Positions 44,302 through 59,572 are shown, numbered from the stretch's first letter. The stretch is 64,000 nt of DNA from Drosophila pseudoobscura (GCF_009870125.1 NC_046679.1:13826001-13890000), one strand, 5' to 3'. Notes: generated by a model from the sequence alone, not told the origin. A program made the numbers and translations.

Positions 44302-47300
44302 CTCCAGTGCGCTATCAGTGGATGGTGTGTGGCGCTGAAGTTTCTATTTTTAGAGCCATTATCAGCAGTGCTCTAATTAAGATCTCCCCACCGATCCGCC
44401 CAGGTTCCCTTCTCTCAACACTCTCAACAGTCGAATAAAATGAACACAAAAACCAAACTAATAAAACCCCGCACGAGTGCCATAGAATGCCAATCGAACG
44501 TGACTTTGCTTTTCATCATTTGAATGAAACTCACTTTTCTTATTGATCTTGAAAAAGCAAAAGGTTTTGCTTCAACAATTTTGTAGGAATTTTAGAAATG
44601 AAAAATTATTGTTCCTGGTATTACTGGTAAGAGCGGAAAAATTCCCAAAGTAGAACCCAACCCAACCAAAAGAATTCATAGAACATCTATCCACTAGTAC
44701 CATTTATCAAAGACAATGCAATATATTTGGCAACCAATTCTAGGAAAAACTCAATCCTTGAAGGAAATTTACTTTAAAACCTCTATAGTCTCTAGGTTCT
44801 ACATTTTAAAAGAAGTTCTTGAATTGTAGACCCCTCTCTTAGAAACTACAGATCTACAGCAGTTCCAAAGCTCTGCTCCATGTATAGAATAAATATTATT
44901 GATACAAAATATATTTTTCTTCTCGGAATTATGTAAATTTGTGTAGTTCTAGTTCTAGTTATAGTTTTAGTTATTTACCCGCCAAAAAAGTGCCAAATGG
45001 TTGTGGAAATTATTCAGCAAACTGTTGCTCCTTGTTGACTGTGATATTTTGTAGATAATAGTTATTATGTCTGCTGCCGATGACGATTTATTTATGTTTT
45101 TTAGTTGCTGTTAATTGGCACTGTTTTACTTTGTATTTTTGCACTTTTAATGGGGTTTTTTATGGGGTATTTCTGGTTATAGTTGATGAGGTTGTTGTTT
45201 TGAGCAAAACTTGTGCTTTCTTGACGTTTTATATGGATTATTATCAGATCCCTACAGGTTTTGAATAGGCATAACTTTTTGCTCAGTTTTGGGTATTTTG
45301 TTGGGCGGCGGTTTTGCTTAAGCTGTATTTACAAAAATATTTGAAAATTATAATCAAATTCAAGAGAAATAAATAAAAACAATACTAGAGAGCAGCAAAG
45401 CACAACAAAGAAGAGAAAAGCACACACAAAGGCACACACACGCGAAACGATAAGAGAGAGAGGCTGAAAGAGAAGCACTCAAAGAGAGTGTGTTTGGATC
45501 ATGATCGCGTCACGTCATCAATTCATGCCAATTGGACGCACACACACACACACACACGCACACATACAACCGTTTAATTGGAATTCGTATGAGAATTCAA
45601 TGAAAACCGAAAATGTTGTTTAAAGTTCAAATGGGAGGGGAATAAAACAAATTTTTAATATAAACACGTTTCAGGTTTACTCCAATTTGCGCACACACAC
45701 ACACAGCCCCACCACCGCCGAAATGGTGTGCGTGTTGAAATTTGAAATTTGTTCCCCCCAAAGCCAAAAAAATAAAAAATCGCATATACCCGCCATACGT
45801 TTTATATAGAAAAATACAACAACGTGACTTCTTCGAGACGAAGATCATCCAAGCATCGTGCTACGTATATACGCTGTTTCCCTCTCTCTCTCTCTCTCTT
45901 TTCTCTTTTTGCGTTTATTTCGCTTTACGCTACGCTTTACGGAACGCGTTCTTTTTACGCTTTAGTTTATTCGAATTTTGTTTTTTTGGTGGGGACACTT
46001 TTTTCACATGTTTCTGATGGCGCACAATTCTTTCACTTTTTTTCTATTTTCTTTTTTGCCAAACGCATGATCGGTCGTGGCTTTTGTGGGAGGGCAGTGG
46101 GGTAAGTTTTGGTTAGGTAGTTTTTAAATGAACGACCTCGTGGCTTTTAACCGCGCAAAGACTATCGTTAACGCTGCTGCTTCTAGTTGGAAAGTTGGAT
46201 GCCGACTGTGAACACTGATTCGTCGTTTCAGTCGTTCAATCGTTCATTCGTTTCGTGGCGCAAAAAGGCGGTCATTCTGGTGTGCGTGTGTATGTGCTTG
46301 TATTACGTCGTTCGTATAGGAAACGAAGCAAAGCAACAATCGGAAAAGAGAGAGAGCGAGAGAGAACAAGCTTTGCTCTCCGTTGCTGGCCATTCAAGTT
46401 CCACACGGTGCTCCCACTTACGTTCCACTCGCACACAACACAAAACAACCCAACCGCCTTTTATTTTATTTTATTTTTTTTGCCGCTCACTCTTCACGTT
46501 TTTTGTACAAACACACACACACACTAATGTATATGTGTATATACAGTAGATATCAAGAAATAAAAGCCATAGTTTACCTATTTTATACATTTGGAATTTA
46601 AATTTGATGCCTTTTGTACATTCTTCGACGAAAGCTGTTCAGAGAGCGGTCTGTCAGGGGCGCAGGGGGGTATTTGATAGAGGCGGTGAGGTGGGGCTGT
46701 GGTGCTGTGGTGCTGTGGGGTGTGTGTGTGTGTGGATTGTGGATGGGTCAGTGATTGGGTGGGTTGGTTCGTTGGGTGGTTTCGCGTTTGGCATTGCTGA
46801 TAAGAAAACGTAGGCAGCGCAGCTGTTATCTCAGAAATTACTCTTCTCTCTCGAGTTCTCTATCTCTAGTGTTCTCTTAGAATCCCTCTCTTCCTCTCAC
46901 TGTGGGCCTCTCTCTTCCACTCACTTTATGCCGTCGATTGTCTCGTGATGGAAAATTTCCCGAAATTGCATTCCACTGATAATGCCAGCGCTGCACATTT
47001 GTGACCTGATGATCATTCAAGTTCTAACTTGCAATATAATATTTTTATATGAAAAGTATCGTAATTCCACGATTTTTTAAGGAGTTTTATAAAAAGTTCT
47101 TCAATATCTTACTTTTATTTCTAGAATATTTTCGCCTAAACAGATGATGTTTAATCGATTTCAATCATATAAACAAAACAAAATCGTTCTAAGTATCACC
47201 AAAACATAGTTATTCCCGATTAAAATTGGATAAAACAAAATCTCTAATATGAAAATGAATCTGTGTCAGAGTGTATGCGTGCCTTTGAGCTTTTTTGGGA

Positions 47301-48775
47301 ACAAGTATTTTATTACCATAGCTTTTTTCTACATCTACCTCACCAGCCCACCTCCCTCCGTATCTATACAGAGTACCAGTTTAGGCATATTCGCCTAGTC
47401 CCGGGGCCCCGGGCAGTGGCTCTCGTGCGAGTGTTTATCGGTGTTTTTTTAATGTGCCTGCCACATAAATTCCGCAACATTACACGGCTAATGAAGTCTA
47501 GACGCTGTGGCCGATCCACCACTTTATGGATCGTCTAAAACTTAACTTCGTTGCCCAGTCCCGAGATGAGTCGCCAAACGTGCTTAAGGTGGATTAGAGA
47601 CGATTTTAAATCGTACAGGAAATCCAATGATATATGGGAAGAATCTATGAAAAATATTGACAATTTTTTGTGGATTTCGAAAGTGGAGCACTAAATGTAA
47701 GCAAAAATAAGATAGAAACAAAACCCTAAAATTATATCTTTGAACAAACATTAACTGGAAGTTTTTAAAGTCATACAGTCTGAGGTGCTTTCAAGCAAAA
47801 CAAAATGACAAACAAGAATTTTTTTATGAACCTTAGGGATTTAAAAATGCTACGCTACAAACGATAAAGATAAACCTTTATAAAGTTATATTTTTCCAGG
47901 TTATAAAGGTAGAGCTTAAGCAAGTAAAATCTTGGTATAGGTAAGTTCTATTGGGGCATCACAGACCATAACATTTGGGCACAAGGAGTACTTCTTAGAA
48001 GGAAAGAACATATCAGTGAATGCCTGTCAAAGCTTATTAGAACCAATCGAACATCGAACAGTGTCTCAATGAACAATCGCCTACTCATATCGCAAGAAAT
48101 TCCTTTCAGATTACACAAACGTCTTAACCTGGCCCCCCACCAAAACCCCTCCAATACTTGACCAAAATTGCCGCCAGAAACATTTAAGAGAGGTTTGTTT
48201 TGGGAACCGGAGATTAAGATACCCTTGAGGACCTTAATTTTATGAAGGCTATACAATGTAGAATTTTGGAGTAGATCTTTCAATGAATTCATCTTACAAC
48301 TGAAGTTTGAAAAAGTCCTTAAACATCCAGGAACTTGCTCGACTCGGCTTTTAATGGGGATCCAGAATATGTAGCTTTGATAGTTTCCTTTCTATTCATT
48401 GCCAAAATCTCAACCAAATTACGTGCAAATCGATACTTGATCTGCGATCGGATGCTAATAGTATGCGCTAGAATTATATTGTTCGAAAGCCAGGTGCTCA
48501 AACATCTAAAAGACAGATGCGCTTCAAATTTTGTTTTGCATTCTGGCTTTAATAGTGATCCTATCTCAAAGTATTTCTGAAATCTAGAAGATATAATATT
48601 TCTTTATTATTCTGTATTTACGGCTTTCAAGTATCTTCGAAGCAAGACTGTCAGGCGCATGACTATTGGAGCTATTAATGCTGATCAAGAACAGATACAG
48701 ATACAGGTAAAGTACAGACTTTATAGAATCGGAAATTCTTCCTTCTGCCTGTTACATACACCTACACGAATGTAA

Positions 48776-48807
48776 TATACCCGTGTACTCTTCGAGTAGA
48801 GGGTATA
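48776..48807. repeat. TATACCC...GGGTATA palindrome
   Basis: TATACCC (48776-48782) pairs with GGGTATA (48801-48807), and inner TACTC pairs with GAGTA around a three-base loop. Palindromes of this look are scattered through Drosophila genomes, often at the ends of small transposable elements, but I cannot name the element. Confidence 0.5.
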
Positions 48808-51800
48808 AATATTGTACGGGTGTATAAAGCGTATTCATTTGCGTTGGCGCGTGGCGAATTGCAAACTGTCGACGCCCGTTGGCGGGAGACTGGCTCTCCA
48901 TCCCCGTCGCAGTCTGTCTGCCTCTCGTAATCACTGCCAAATTTGACAAACTGGACACGCAAGGCATTAACTCAGGTTTCAAATTGCGCGCCAAAAATCG
49001 AAGCCAAGCGAATGAGTGACGTGACGATGCTGCCTCGGAGCCAACCAGCTCCTCCAGTGACGTACTCTCTCAAACACAAGCGTCGCATTTCTCTTATTGC
49101 GCCTGCGCGAAGCTTTTGAGCCGCGAGCAAAAAAAAAAGAGCAAGCAATCGACGACGTAGTATCGTAGCAATTGACATTAGAAAGAGGTTGGAGCCCCCC
49201 GAAACAGCCGCCACGATCCGAAGCGAGTGAAACCGAAGCACACAGAGCAGATTGGCCTTCAAAAAATTATAATTTCTGTTTTAATGTCTCGACTCGACAG
49301 TGTGTTGGTATGCGGCGTGTTAGGGGGTGGGGTCTTGGGGGTCTCGTTGGTGCTAAGTATTGCTGGTGGTCTGATGTTTGGGGCTCCAGTTGGCCCGCTT
49401 CGCATCGCCTCGCCCGATGTTTGTTTATATGTAGGTTCTCCGCCTGAGTGTGTGTGCGAGTGTCTTTTATGGAAATTTGAATATTGTTAGTAACAATTTG
49501 TTAGCTCAACAATTTATAGAGCTCATTGTGAGTGTGTTTTTGCATTGAGATCACACTTTTTAGGTTCATAATTGATAGCAAAATGGGGGTTAAGCGATAA
49601 AGAGGGAAAGATCTTTTAGTGGAGAGCTTCTTTATAGGGAAATCCCATTCAAATATCTTTCTTCCCGCCCTTTTTGCCTCAGTGTTTTTTGGTCTTATTC
49701 ATTCTAAGAGTTCTCCATTCAGTTTTTCTTCAGTAAATCAACTCCTTTGGAATTTCACACATTCGTTCCATTATGAATAATACTGGAAATAATTCCCCAT
49801 AATCCGCTTGATCAACTGTATCTGAAACGGTATTTTTTCAGTGCTATTGCTTCGTGGAAGGAACACAAGATTTTGTGACGTTTGTAGCGAGATGATGCTG
49901 AATCTTGATGAGCGCCAATCAGGAATATAGCAAATAAATAAAGATGTACGTATCTACATATATGCATGGGTGCATATGTATGTAAGCATACGTATGTATG
50001 ATTGTCAAAAGCGAGCCCCCCTAATGTGGCCCCACATGGAATGCTTCTGACCAAAGGCGTAGGCGGGGAAGTCTCTTAAAGGGGGATTATAATAGAAAGA
50101 TGTCATAAAATATCTTAAGGGAATGTACAAAATATCATAAAGAATCCTAGACTGATGTAAAACATAGCAGAGAAGGGAAGGTCTGCTTTAAATGTTCTCA
50201 TATAATATATGTATAGTATATAGTATACCTCGCACTCGTTCTCCCACTCTTTCTTTCCCAGTGTGGCCTATCAGTGATGGTTCTTCATACACAATATAGA
50301 TCCCCCTTTTGCTACGCCCCTGTCTCTTGCGAACACACACTTATACACAACACAGATCAGTCTACACATGGACATGGGTATGGATGTGAAGGCTTTCGGG
50401 CGCGGAACGGCACTCACATCGTAGTACTCGCACTGGACCCCATTTCCAATAACTGTACCGGTAGCGTGTGGCATTTAAAATGCAAAAAAAAAAGAAGAAA
50501 AAACTATCGCGTAAGCGTTATCTCTAATTTATTGAGATTAAGGCAAACTGATTAATTTAACGACGTAATTGATGCAGGCCGCAAAAGCGCACGATTTGAC
50601 CAGAACTGACGCAACACACAGATACAGACACAGATACACAGATGCACAGATGCCCAGATGGTGTTGTACCTGCCCACGGCCCACAATCTCCTCCGGAGTG
50701 AATGTTACGGGAATTCCTGATAGAAGTGCGACTTAGATTGGCCGCCCCAGTGACGGGGGAAACTGTGTTGTTGGAAAGTGGCTGTCAATGGGCGATCGGC
50801 TAGGGGCGGGTTCTGAGCGGATCGTATCGCATCGGGCCCGTTTAATATGCAAATATGTTGGGGCAGCGAGAGTGGCGCATATGTAAATTTGATGAAGCAC
50901 TTCCTGAAGTCGAGATCCAAGATATTCACAAGATACAAGAGCGCGATCGGGAATGGCATCCACACACCACACAAACAGCGCCCACACGCTTGGCATCCAC
51001 ATAGCGCGACATTCGTTCCGACCACGTGGTCGCTTCTCGACTCTCAAGTTCAGAGGCGAAGCACATAGACAAAGCGCAGAGCGCAATAAATAGGCAAAAC
51101 CGCCAAAGAGAAACACCAAAAGAAAACAGTAAGAAGAGCCAAGCGTAAAAATATACCACAAAAGAGAGCAAATAACTAGTGCGAGTGTATAGGTGTGCCA
51201 TACACTGAGCGAAAAGAGCGCGACAATAGGTTCACGCTACCTTTTCCATTTCGATGATCAAAAATCCGCTCTGAAATGTATTTTATTTTTCGATTCCTCT
51301 ATTGGGAAAAATCTCTGTCAGTGTAGCATCGCCTGAGAAATAATTGAGGAAAACCACATGGTACGTGAAAATATTTCAAAGCGAATCTTGGCGTCGCAGT
51401 CGCAGTCGACGGCGCAAACCAGTTGCGGCAGAAACAGCGAAAGCAGAGCAAACACAGAGGAAAAACGGAAACAAATAGCAAAGGAATATATGAAGGGTGC
51501 CTTAGATACCCTTAAAGATCGATCAAGTGGCAGGAATATAATAATTTTGTGGATCTGAATTGCTACCATTTTCTTTGCTTTTTAAGCTTCTGTTCAATGA
51601 CATAGAAGCTCCCTCAGGAAGGGTATTCAAAAAGTTGGTTTATGTAAACAAAACTAAGATTGTGGAGGGGAAAGGCGTTACAGCAAAGGTGTGCAGGGAG
51701 CCAAAAAATTCCAAAGCACAAACCGAAACCAGAACAAATTTGAGGCAAGGCAAAAGTAGAAATACAGAAAGCAGAAACAGAAACAGAATTAAAAACCTAA

Positions 51801-51860
51801 CCTTACCTAATGTGGGCTATGAAGTGGCACGCAACACTCACTGACACACACACACATATG

Positions 51861-51880
51861 CTCTCTCTCTCTCTCTCTCT
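51861..51880. repeat. (CT)10 microsatellite
   Basis: An uninterrupted CT run next to a CA run upstream of foxo; on the minus strand it is a GAGA tract. Confidence 0.95.
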
Positions 51881-54800
51881 GCTGACACACGCTCCCCTCC
51901 CCCAAGCAAGCATTCACGAATACTCAGGCAGCGGCAGCGGCAGAGTACGCGAAAACGTGGTACGCCGGCAGCGACGTCAGCGGCGGGCTATTGCGTCGTT
52001 CACAAATTCTTACAATAAAAAAATTTGAGAATTGAGAAAAAAAAAGCCGCGTGGGGCTTTGAGCTTTTTTCGGCTTCGCAAGGGGAGGGGGAAAAATAAT
52101 GAAGGGACCGAGAGAGCAGACGAGATGAATGGGTAGTGGAGGGGGGTGATAAAAGAGAACAGTTTTTTAGATATCGCTTGATTTTGGCAGGTAAAAAGTT
52201 TCTAGTTTGTGAGAGAATTCGTAGGCAAGAAAAGCGATGCAGAGGAAATTGTATCCTCTAGAAGCTATAGCAACACCTAAGACCGATTTAGTAATCAGAA
52301 AAATATACTAATCCTTCCCCAATGATCTTTCAATCCACTCGAACTGTTACCGCTCAACACGCTCTTCCTTGACCACTTGTTGGATTCTAGTTCAGCTGTA
52401 CTTAGATACGTTCCACAAAACGTTCTCTCTCTCACCCACGCACACACACACACACACGCCTGGTGCGCTCTCTTCGTGAACAAACTTTTTTTGTCGGATG
52501 TCCTTCGGGAACGTCGATTTCTTACGACAAACTTTTCGCAGCCTTCGGTTTGATTGCTTGACTTCACCCAACCCCACCCCCACCCACCGTTCAAACACAA
52601 GCTGGCTCGCTCGCACCAGAGCGGGATGGCACTTGTGGAAGGACTCGCCTACAGGCAGGTAACGGTAACACGCACCGGAATGCCCGGTCCCTTTCTTGTG
52701 ACACACTTTCGTGGCCGTGCATTCGAGGCCCGTTCCACCTGTCTACAGTTAACGCCTTGGTTAATGTCCCCGCTCCCGCTCCGAGTGGGTGTGGCCGGGT
52801 CGCAGCCAGGAGTCTGCGCAAGAGGTCCTCGCCTCCAATAGGTTGGTCCTCAGCTAGTTGCCCGTTTAATTGCGGACTGGCTGCGGGTCCTTGACGAGCC
52901 TCCTGGTTGGATGGGAGCAGCCTAGGGAGCGAAGCGTCTCGCACTGGCGTGTGCTACCCATCCTGCCGCAGGACTCTACCGACGGTTCCTATTGTTCCAT
53001 CGTTGTCCGTCGGCTATTCGGTTGCTCCTTTGATTTGTTTGCCGTCGGGCTTTGTTTGGTGGTTGCTAGGGCGCTCTCATGTGTCCTTGGATGTAAGTAA
53101 ATGTGCGGCAGGAGAAAGAGAGAGAGAGAGAGAGAGGGATATGGGGATATGGGGAAGGGGGAGTGTAAGTGGGTGACAAATGGTAATGGTCCATTACCAT
53201 ATTGTACGCATACATTACACGTGTATATCATAAAAAGGTGCTTACATATTCACATCCATGGGTACACACATTTATCCGTACATATGTTTGATCGGGGTCA
53301 CCATAGTCCTTGGAGGAATACCTCCTCTTCCTTCAGGCTTTCGTCTTTAATTACTTTTGCTATTCAATAGAGAATCACAATGATACCCTGACAATGATGT
53401 AAGGATATGGCTTGGGCGCTGCCATATCAACAAGTTGCCTGCCCGCCCCCCAACGTTACCATTGTACTGGTCATCCTTATCATTATCATGGTCCCCTTCA
53501 TGCGTCCATTAGAAAAATTATGCTCACGTATAGTCGTACTCGAGTATGTATGTCCGTGCGAACAGTTTTTCCCCTCACATTTGACCCATTTAAGTCATTA
53601 TAAAACCTCTTAATTAAACACATTGTTCTGTGGAGCTTCCTTTTTCCTCCTCAATGTTGGTGTTTTTGGGGATGGGTATCATATGTACTTGTATTTGCTT
53701 TGTGCTATTTATGGAGCATCTAGGAGGAGGCTTGTCGTATCCCAAGGAACTCATAGAATGAAAGAGAACGTTGAGGGGAAACGTAAGTAAAGTTGATGAG
53801 ATATTGTTGATTGAAATCGAAGTTCTTTTGTATTGGAATCTAGGAATAAGCGTAAGGAATCATACGATATATTTTCTGACCAAGAAACTCTGTAGGGGTA
53901 ACCAGAATCCTTAAGTCTTAGAGACTCTGTTCAGGGACGTTCAGCTGAAGCGACAAAAACTTAAAATACAATTTTTACCGAGAATTTTTAGTTCTCCGCC
54001 TTCCAAAAAGTTATCAAAATTATCAATTAGGGCAACGATTTGTATACTCTTAGATACATATGTATGTATGTGTATACGATACTCCTGCCATTCAACAATA
54101 ATCTGATTCGCATTGCGACATTTGTGAGTGGGTCAGGGGGCAAGCACGCGACGACATCGAAAGCGAACAAGGAGGTTGGTCGAAAGCGAAGTGGGGTGCC
54201 CAGCCTCTTACGTACAAGTGTACGAGTATATAAATATGATACGAGTGTATTTCTGGTTGCTTATCGTGGTTATCAATGTGAATTCTTATCACTGGTACCG
54301 GTCGTACAGTTGGGCCTGCCTATGATGGCTTTTATTTGTGGAAGTATTTGATTACAATCTTGTAGTCCTGGAGTTCAAGGCGTTGCTAGATAGAGTGACT
54401 GATAGATGAAAGATAGATTGACTTTTCTTTGAGTATAGTTGAAGTTTCTGCGTATCCAACTCTTCCATAAAGGTCTATTTGACTTGTTCTACTTCTGAGG
54501 CTTCACTGTACAAACAGTTTTTTGCACTTTTTATGGCTACATTGAACCTCTGGTCGGAGTTTTGCTACTGCTTCCCCATGAATTTTGCTGCCATTGGAAA
54601 ATTCTTTGTTTCGCTCATTTGCATGATTATCACCGACTGAGAGAGAGAAATATTATATGTCTATACATACAGGGAGAGAGAGATATGTATATAGAGAGTG
54701 TGGGATCAATGATAGCCACTGCGGGGGTACCAGTTTTTGTGGCAAGGGGCAAGACTTTGGTTAAGCTTGTGTGCACTTGTGTCGGCCTTGCTGATTGCAG

Positions 54801-57800
54801 TTCTACTTCTACAGCATACGAGTAGACATATTTGTATGGGTTTTGCCTCTCATTTGCTTGTTGCCAGGCAATGTGGAAATGCAATTGCAACTGCAACTCC
54901 ATAAGCATGCGGAAATATCAAGTATTTCTGAGGTTTGAGCCTCCGCCTGAGATGCAGCCTGAGCTCTTCTCCTTTGTTCCAATTATAGCTGCAAGCCGAC
55001 ATTATAAGACTGTATCTCTCAAGTATATTGTATACACTTGTATATGTGCCGGTTTGTGTCTGGCGCTTGACTGATATCAGGCCGAGGGAGTCGCCACCGT
55101 CTGGCGGAATTTCTGAATTGAATGATTCTGATTTCTGCTGCTGCTGTTGCTTCGGAGGTACAGAGAAGTAGTAGGTTCCAGCAGCTGATTGAATGTTCTT
55201 GGATGGCATAAATCATTTCATGAATGAAGTTGAATGCACTGGCAACAAGTTGAGCGTTATCCAACCGTCGGGGCATTCTGAAATTCATGCCATATCGGAG
55301 TAAGCGATATGAATGGGAATACAGAAAAGAAAGAATTGCGATTATACTCTGGGATATACATTAAAGGAATGAAGGAAAGATTTCATTCGTGACACACTCC
55401 ATCCCTAAACCTGTCTGATATTATTTTTTTCTAACCAGTTTCGAGGGTTTTGGTTAGGAAATATCATCCTAGCTCTATGAAAATTGTTGAATTGGTGAAA
55501 TTTTATTGAGGTATCTTCGAAATCGGGTGTAAAATAGTTGTAGACTAGTTTTCTGAACATACTCGTACATATCCCCCATTTCCTCATCTTTCCATTAATG
55601 ACCATCATTAGATCATACCTTCTGCCTCTTTGGAGCCGCTAGAACCCTTTGAAATATGCTAATCTCCATAGGGTTCCCATGTAAGGCATTAAGGAAGACA
55701 TTAATATTGATTAGTTGATTCATAAATTGAAACTATTCATTCCATAATCATAAATTATGCAGCTTTTTGCTGTATAATCAAGCGATTAAAATGTAAAACA
55801 TTTGCATATGAAATGATGGTCAAAGGGCGAGGGGGCGGTGATTTGAGATTTGAGGGAATGTAACTATTTAAATGTGATTGCCCTTTGCCAAGATTTTGCC
55901 AACACAGCTGTCGATGGCTCCAGCAGTGGCTCCAGCGACCTAAAGCCCATGGAACAATTGCCAAGGCAACCAATAGCCACTAAAAGGCTTAGATAATCCA
56001 TTAGTGTCCAAAGGCCAGGCCAAAAGGTATAAAAAGGGCAAAGGAAATCCGCTTCACATAAGGCTCAACGAAATAGGGATGCTCTTTTCCGGGAATAAAT
56101 CCGATTTGAAGCAATAAAACGAAAGATGAAGGTGATCTGAAACGATTTATGATCTAATGATGTGGGAATGTTGATCATTGAATACATTCTATAGTAACAG
56201 AACAGAGGAATTGTGAATGGAATAATGGATTCTGATATCATTAGACGAGCTATAAAAGAAAATGTTTGAATCCTATCATAAAAACAATGGTGATTATTGT
56301 GCTGAAAGGAAAAACAATGATGAAAGGTTCTTGAATATAGAATGAATTGGAACATTGAAAGAAATAATTGAATAAATTGAATAATCGAATAATGTAAGTA
56401 ATGAATGGAATACCATAAATAAAAGATGAAAGGATTGATCTATCCTGTACTTACAGAGATTTTCTAAGATTCTTTATAAGATTTTGATAGGAGTCTTATA
56501 ACCTTTTCCTATGCTAGAAGATTCTTCTTGGAAATCCTCTTCCTGTCGAACAAGAGCTTCTTTTTCAATCGAAGGATATACTCATCCCACCTTCACTTGG
56601 ATAGAGTATTCCTGAAAGGAGACACAAACTTGTCTACATTGCCAGGACAACGACGATGACGACGGCGACGACGAGAATGTCGAGTTCTCCCCGCCTCAAT
56701 CCCATCCGCTCCCACTATATCCTGTGCGTGCGGGTGCGTCTGTCTGAGTGTAAGTGTATCTGTGTGTGTGTACGGATGCTATGGTCGACACAGCAATTTG
56801 TACAAGTCAAACCCGTTGGCGCCAAAAGTCTACGGTGCTGCCAATGGCAAAAGGAAAAAAACCCGAAAACGAAAGATGAAAATCGGCTTAAAAAAGGCAC
56901 CCAACAAGCATTGGGCCAAAGAGTGCCAAAGGTGCTGTATAGAGCAGCATCCCCCCTCGATATCCCCCTGGAGAGGATAATTTATAACCCGACAAACTTT
57001 GCGTACAAAAGTTTTCCTCTCTCTCTCTTTCTTTTTTTTTTTGTTGTGCTGCGTTGCGATGAAAAGTTTTCCACGTTGCGCGGCGTTGGCGATTTTTAAT
57101 TCTTGCGCTAAATTGTTTAAAAATGTTCGAGAAGAATTCTGCAAAGCATGGAACTTTGACACCCATCGACCACCCTCACCCCTTCCCCAGCCCCTTGCCC
57201 AGAGACCCTTCCCTCTGTCCGCCCACTATTGGCAAAGGGATAACTAACAAAAAAGTTTGTGGCATGTTGACCACTTTGTCGTCGGCCTTTGGCTAGTTTT
57301 TTTTCGATACCCGACACGCAAAGAGTGACAGGGTATATGGTTTTTGAGAGCCAACATGTGACAGGCAATGAAGATTTCGTATTTTTTGGCTAAGGATCGG
57401 TCCAATTCATTGGTCTAAACGTTCGAATTTTCATCCAGAACTTGAGTGCTAGAAGCAAAACCTTTCATGCTTCTACGAATAAACGGAATAGGGATTTGTG
57501 CTCTTTATTGACCATCTTCTTCAATTCCTCTTTTAGAAGAGAGATCGTTGAAAAGATGTGGTCTGCACAATTTAAAAGGTAGAAGGTTCTTATTTGAAAG
57601 GATTACATATGTGGATATTATCTGCCTAATTTAAAAAAAATATTATTTTCCAACGAATATCAAAGTCAATTTGAAAGAATTAATTAATTAAAATTCGATG
57701 GGTTGACAGATATTGCTCTTATCGAACTATTTTCCAAGAAATATCGTGTTTCAACAAATGTTAAAGTCAGAATAAGGAAAACAAAACATTCGCTCTCATT

Positions 57801-59572
57801 CTAAGGCTCCAGTTTGAGTAATTCTCGACATTTATGCCACGTACCACCAACTAAACCAAGAACTAACCCAAACACGAGGTATCCTTTAGTCCCAACAACC
57901 CCTGGTAACCTTCCCACTCACTTTATTCCTCACTTTGTGAAATTTCCGCTTCAGTGTCGATGCAATTTGTATTAGAAAACTTTGCTAGAATCGAAAGAGA
58001 TAGCGACTAAGTGCGAGAGGGAAACGAAGAGTAAGATGAGAGTGGGAATGAGAGGTTTAAAAGAATTTCAGAGTGCGCAAAGTATCTGAAGGCAATAAAT
58101 TCTTCGTAACGAACATTTTTACCAACTCTGATTTATGCTCAATTAGCAGCCAGGCACTCCTCTTTTCAGCGCCCCAATGGTAGCTACTGCAATTGCAGAT
58201 GCAGATACACGGATACAGATACAGATACGTATCCATAAACCTGACAACGCCTTCACACGACATTCATCAAAACTCTTTTGGCGCTTTTGCTGGCTTGACT
58301 TTTATGGCCTTACCAGTACCCCCAACCCGTGGCCTTTGGCTCTGGTTCCTGCGGTCGTAAAACCATTTAAGTCCCTGCCGCCGACGCCTTGGAGGATTTT
58401 ATGCTCGGTTAACCCGATATCTGGGGAGGGGTCTCTGATCGTAAAACTATACACGCGCCTCCCTCCCCTAACCCTCCCCGCCCCTCAGTCATAAAGGCGT
58501 CAAAGTCAATTTCTTTTATCCTTCCTTTTGGACCCTTTCATATGCTCTTGGGCTCTTCACGCAATATTTTTTATGACTTAATACGATTTTACAAAGTTTC
58601 TGTGGGGCAGGAGGCAGGAGGCCGGAGGATACGTATGTATATTATGGAGGAAAGATAACTTTTGGAGTTTGCCGCTCGTAAAAATTAATTTAAATTGATT
58701 TCTCTGATGAGTCGAGGCGTGGTCTGGGACCGTAACCAGAGCCTGGCTTTGGCTGTGGTTCAAGGAACTGTTTAGAATCCTCTTCAAATGCGGTTTCAAG
58801 CGATTAGCGATGTGATAATCTGGCACTTAAGATCTTAGAGCCTATGCTTGAAATAGGGCTTAATTGGGCAGAAGGGATCTTCGGAGTAGCAAACCTTTTC
58901 GGGGATAAGAAGGGAGATCTTTGGGGAGAGAAGTCCCTGAGGAGAGGAACTCTTTGCCTGATTGTTTGTTGAATTAGAGAACCATGTTATATCTTTAAAA
59001 TCTTGAAGGGAAACCAGGGAGGTAACATAAGGAACAAAAAATCTAACCAACACTAAGAACCACTTGGCAACTAAAAGACTTATTCTTAATCAGCAGAAAA
59101 ATTCTCAAACGTTAAGAAACCTCTTCCCAGTGCCGACCATCTTCCATAAAATATGCAAAACTTCTTTATGCCACATGCCATTGAGATCCGCTCAATTATT
59201 TTGCTCAATTGCCATCACTAATTGCATTCTGAGACCGTTGGAGATGCCTTCCATGCTGGAGATCTCTTATGGCCATCGTTGGCACCTAATTTATTCATTA
59301 TCTAACCATAAATTATATAAGATCTAGGCAAAGGCAGCTGTTGGGAAGGCTGCAAACCGGTTATCAACATCATCATCAGCCTCAGCCGAACAATGGCCAG
59401 AGCTTTGTCCCAGTTCTAAATTTAGATAAGAAAATTTCCGCTCATAACTCTCATTCGCACAAAAGCACACAGAACTGACAGCAAGAGCAGATAGAGAAGA
59501 AAGTACAAACGGGTAGAATTAAAGAAGTTGGGCCGTACAGAAGAACCACCAAAAGATTCACAGAGAGAAAGT

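Larger units (their letters stand above)
36271..59572. other. Non-coding DNA upstream of foxo coding exons
   Basis: About 23 kb with no protein gene I can support. It should contain the foxo 5' UTR exon(s), promoter(s) and a very large first intron. GAGA tracts, microsatellites, a TGACCC motif array, G-rich tracts and TATACCC palindromes are listed separately. Relatively GC-rich, promoter-like segments lie at 46.1-46.5, 48.8-49.3, 50.7-51.2 and 51.8-53.1 kb, but I could not choose among them. Confidence 0.5.

Noticed and set aside
46187..46549. 120-residue plus-strand open frame with a hydrophobic stretch (VILVCVCMCLYYVV)
   Set aside because: The hydrophobic part comes from a GTGTGTAT-like tract, and the rest is low complexity without homology I know.
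47948..48501. Two neighbouring minus-strand open frames (114 and 60 residues), first thought to be a decayed receptor gene
   Set aside because: No family motif could be recognised, and the frames do not join by a plausible intron.
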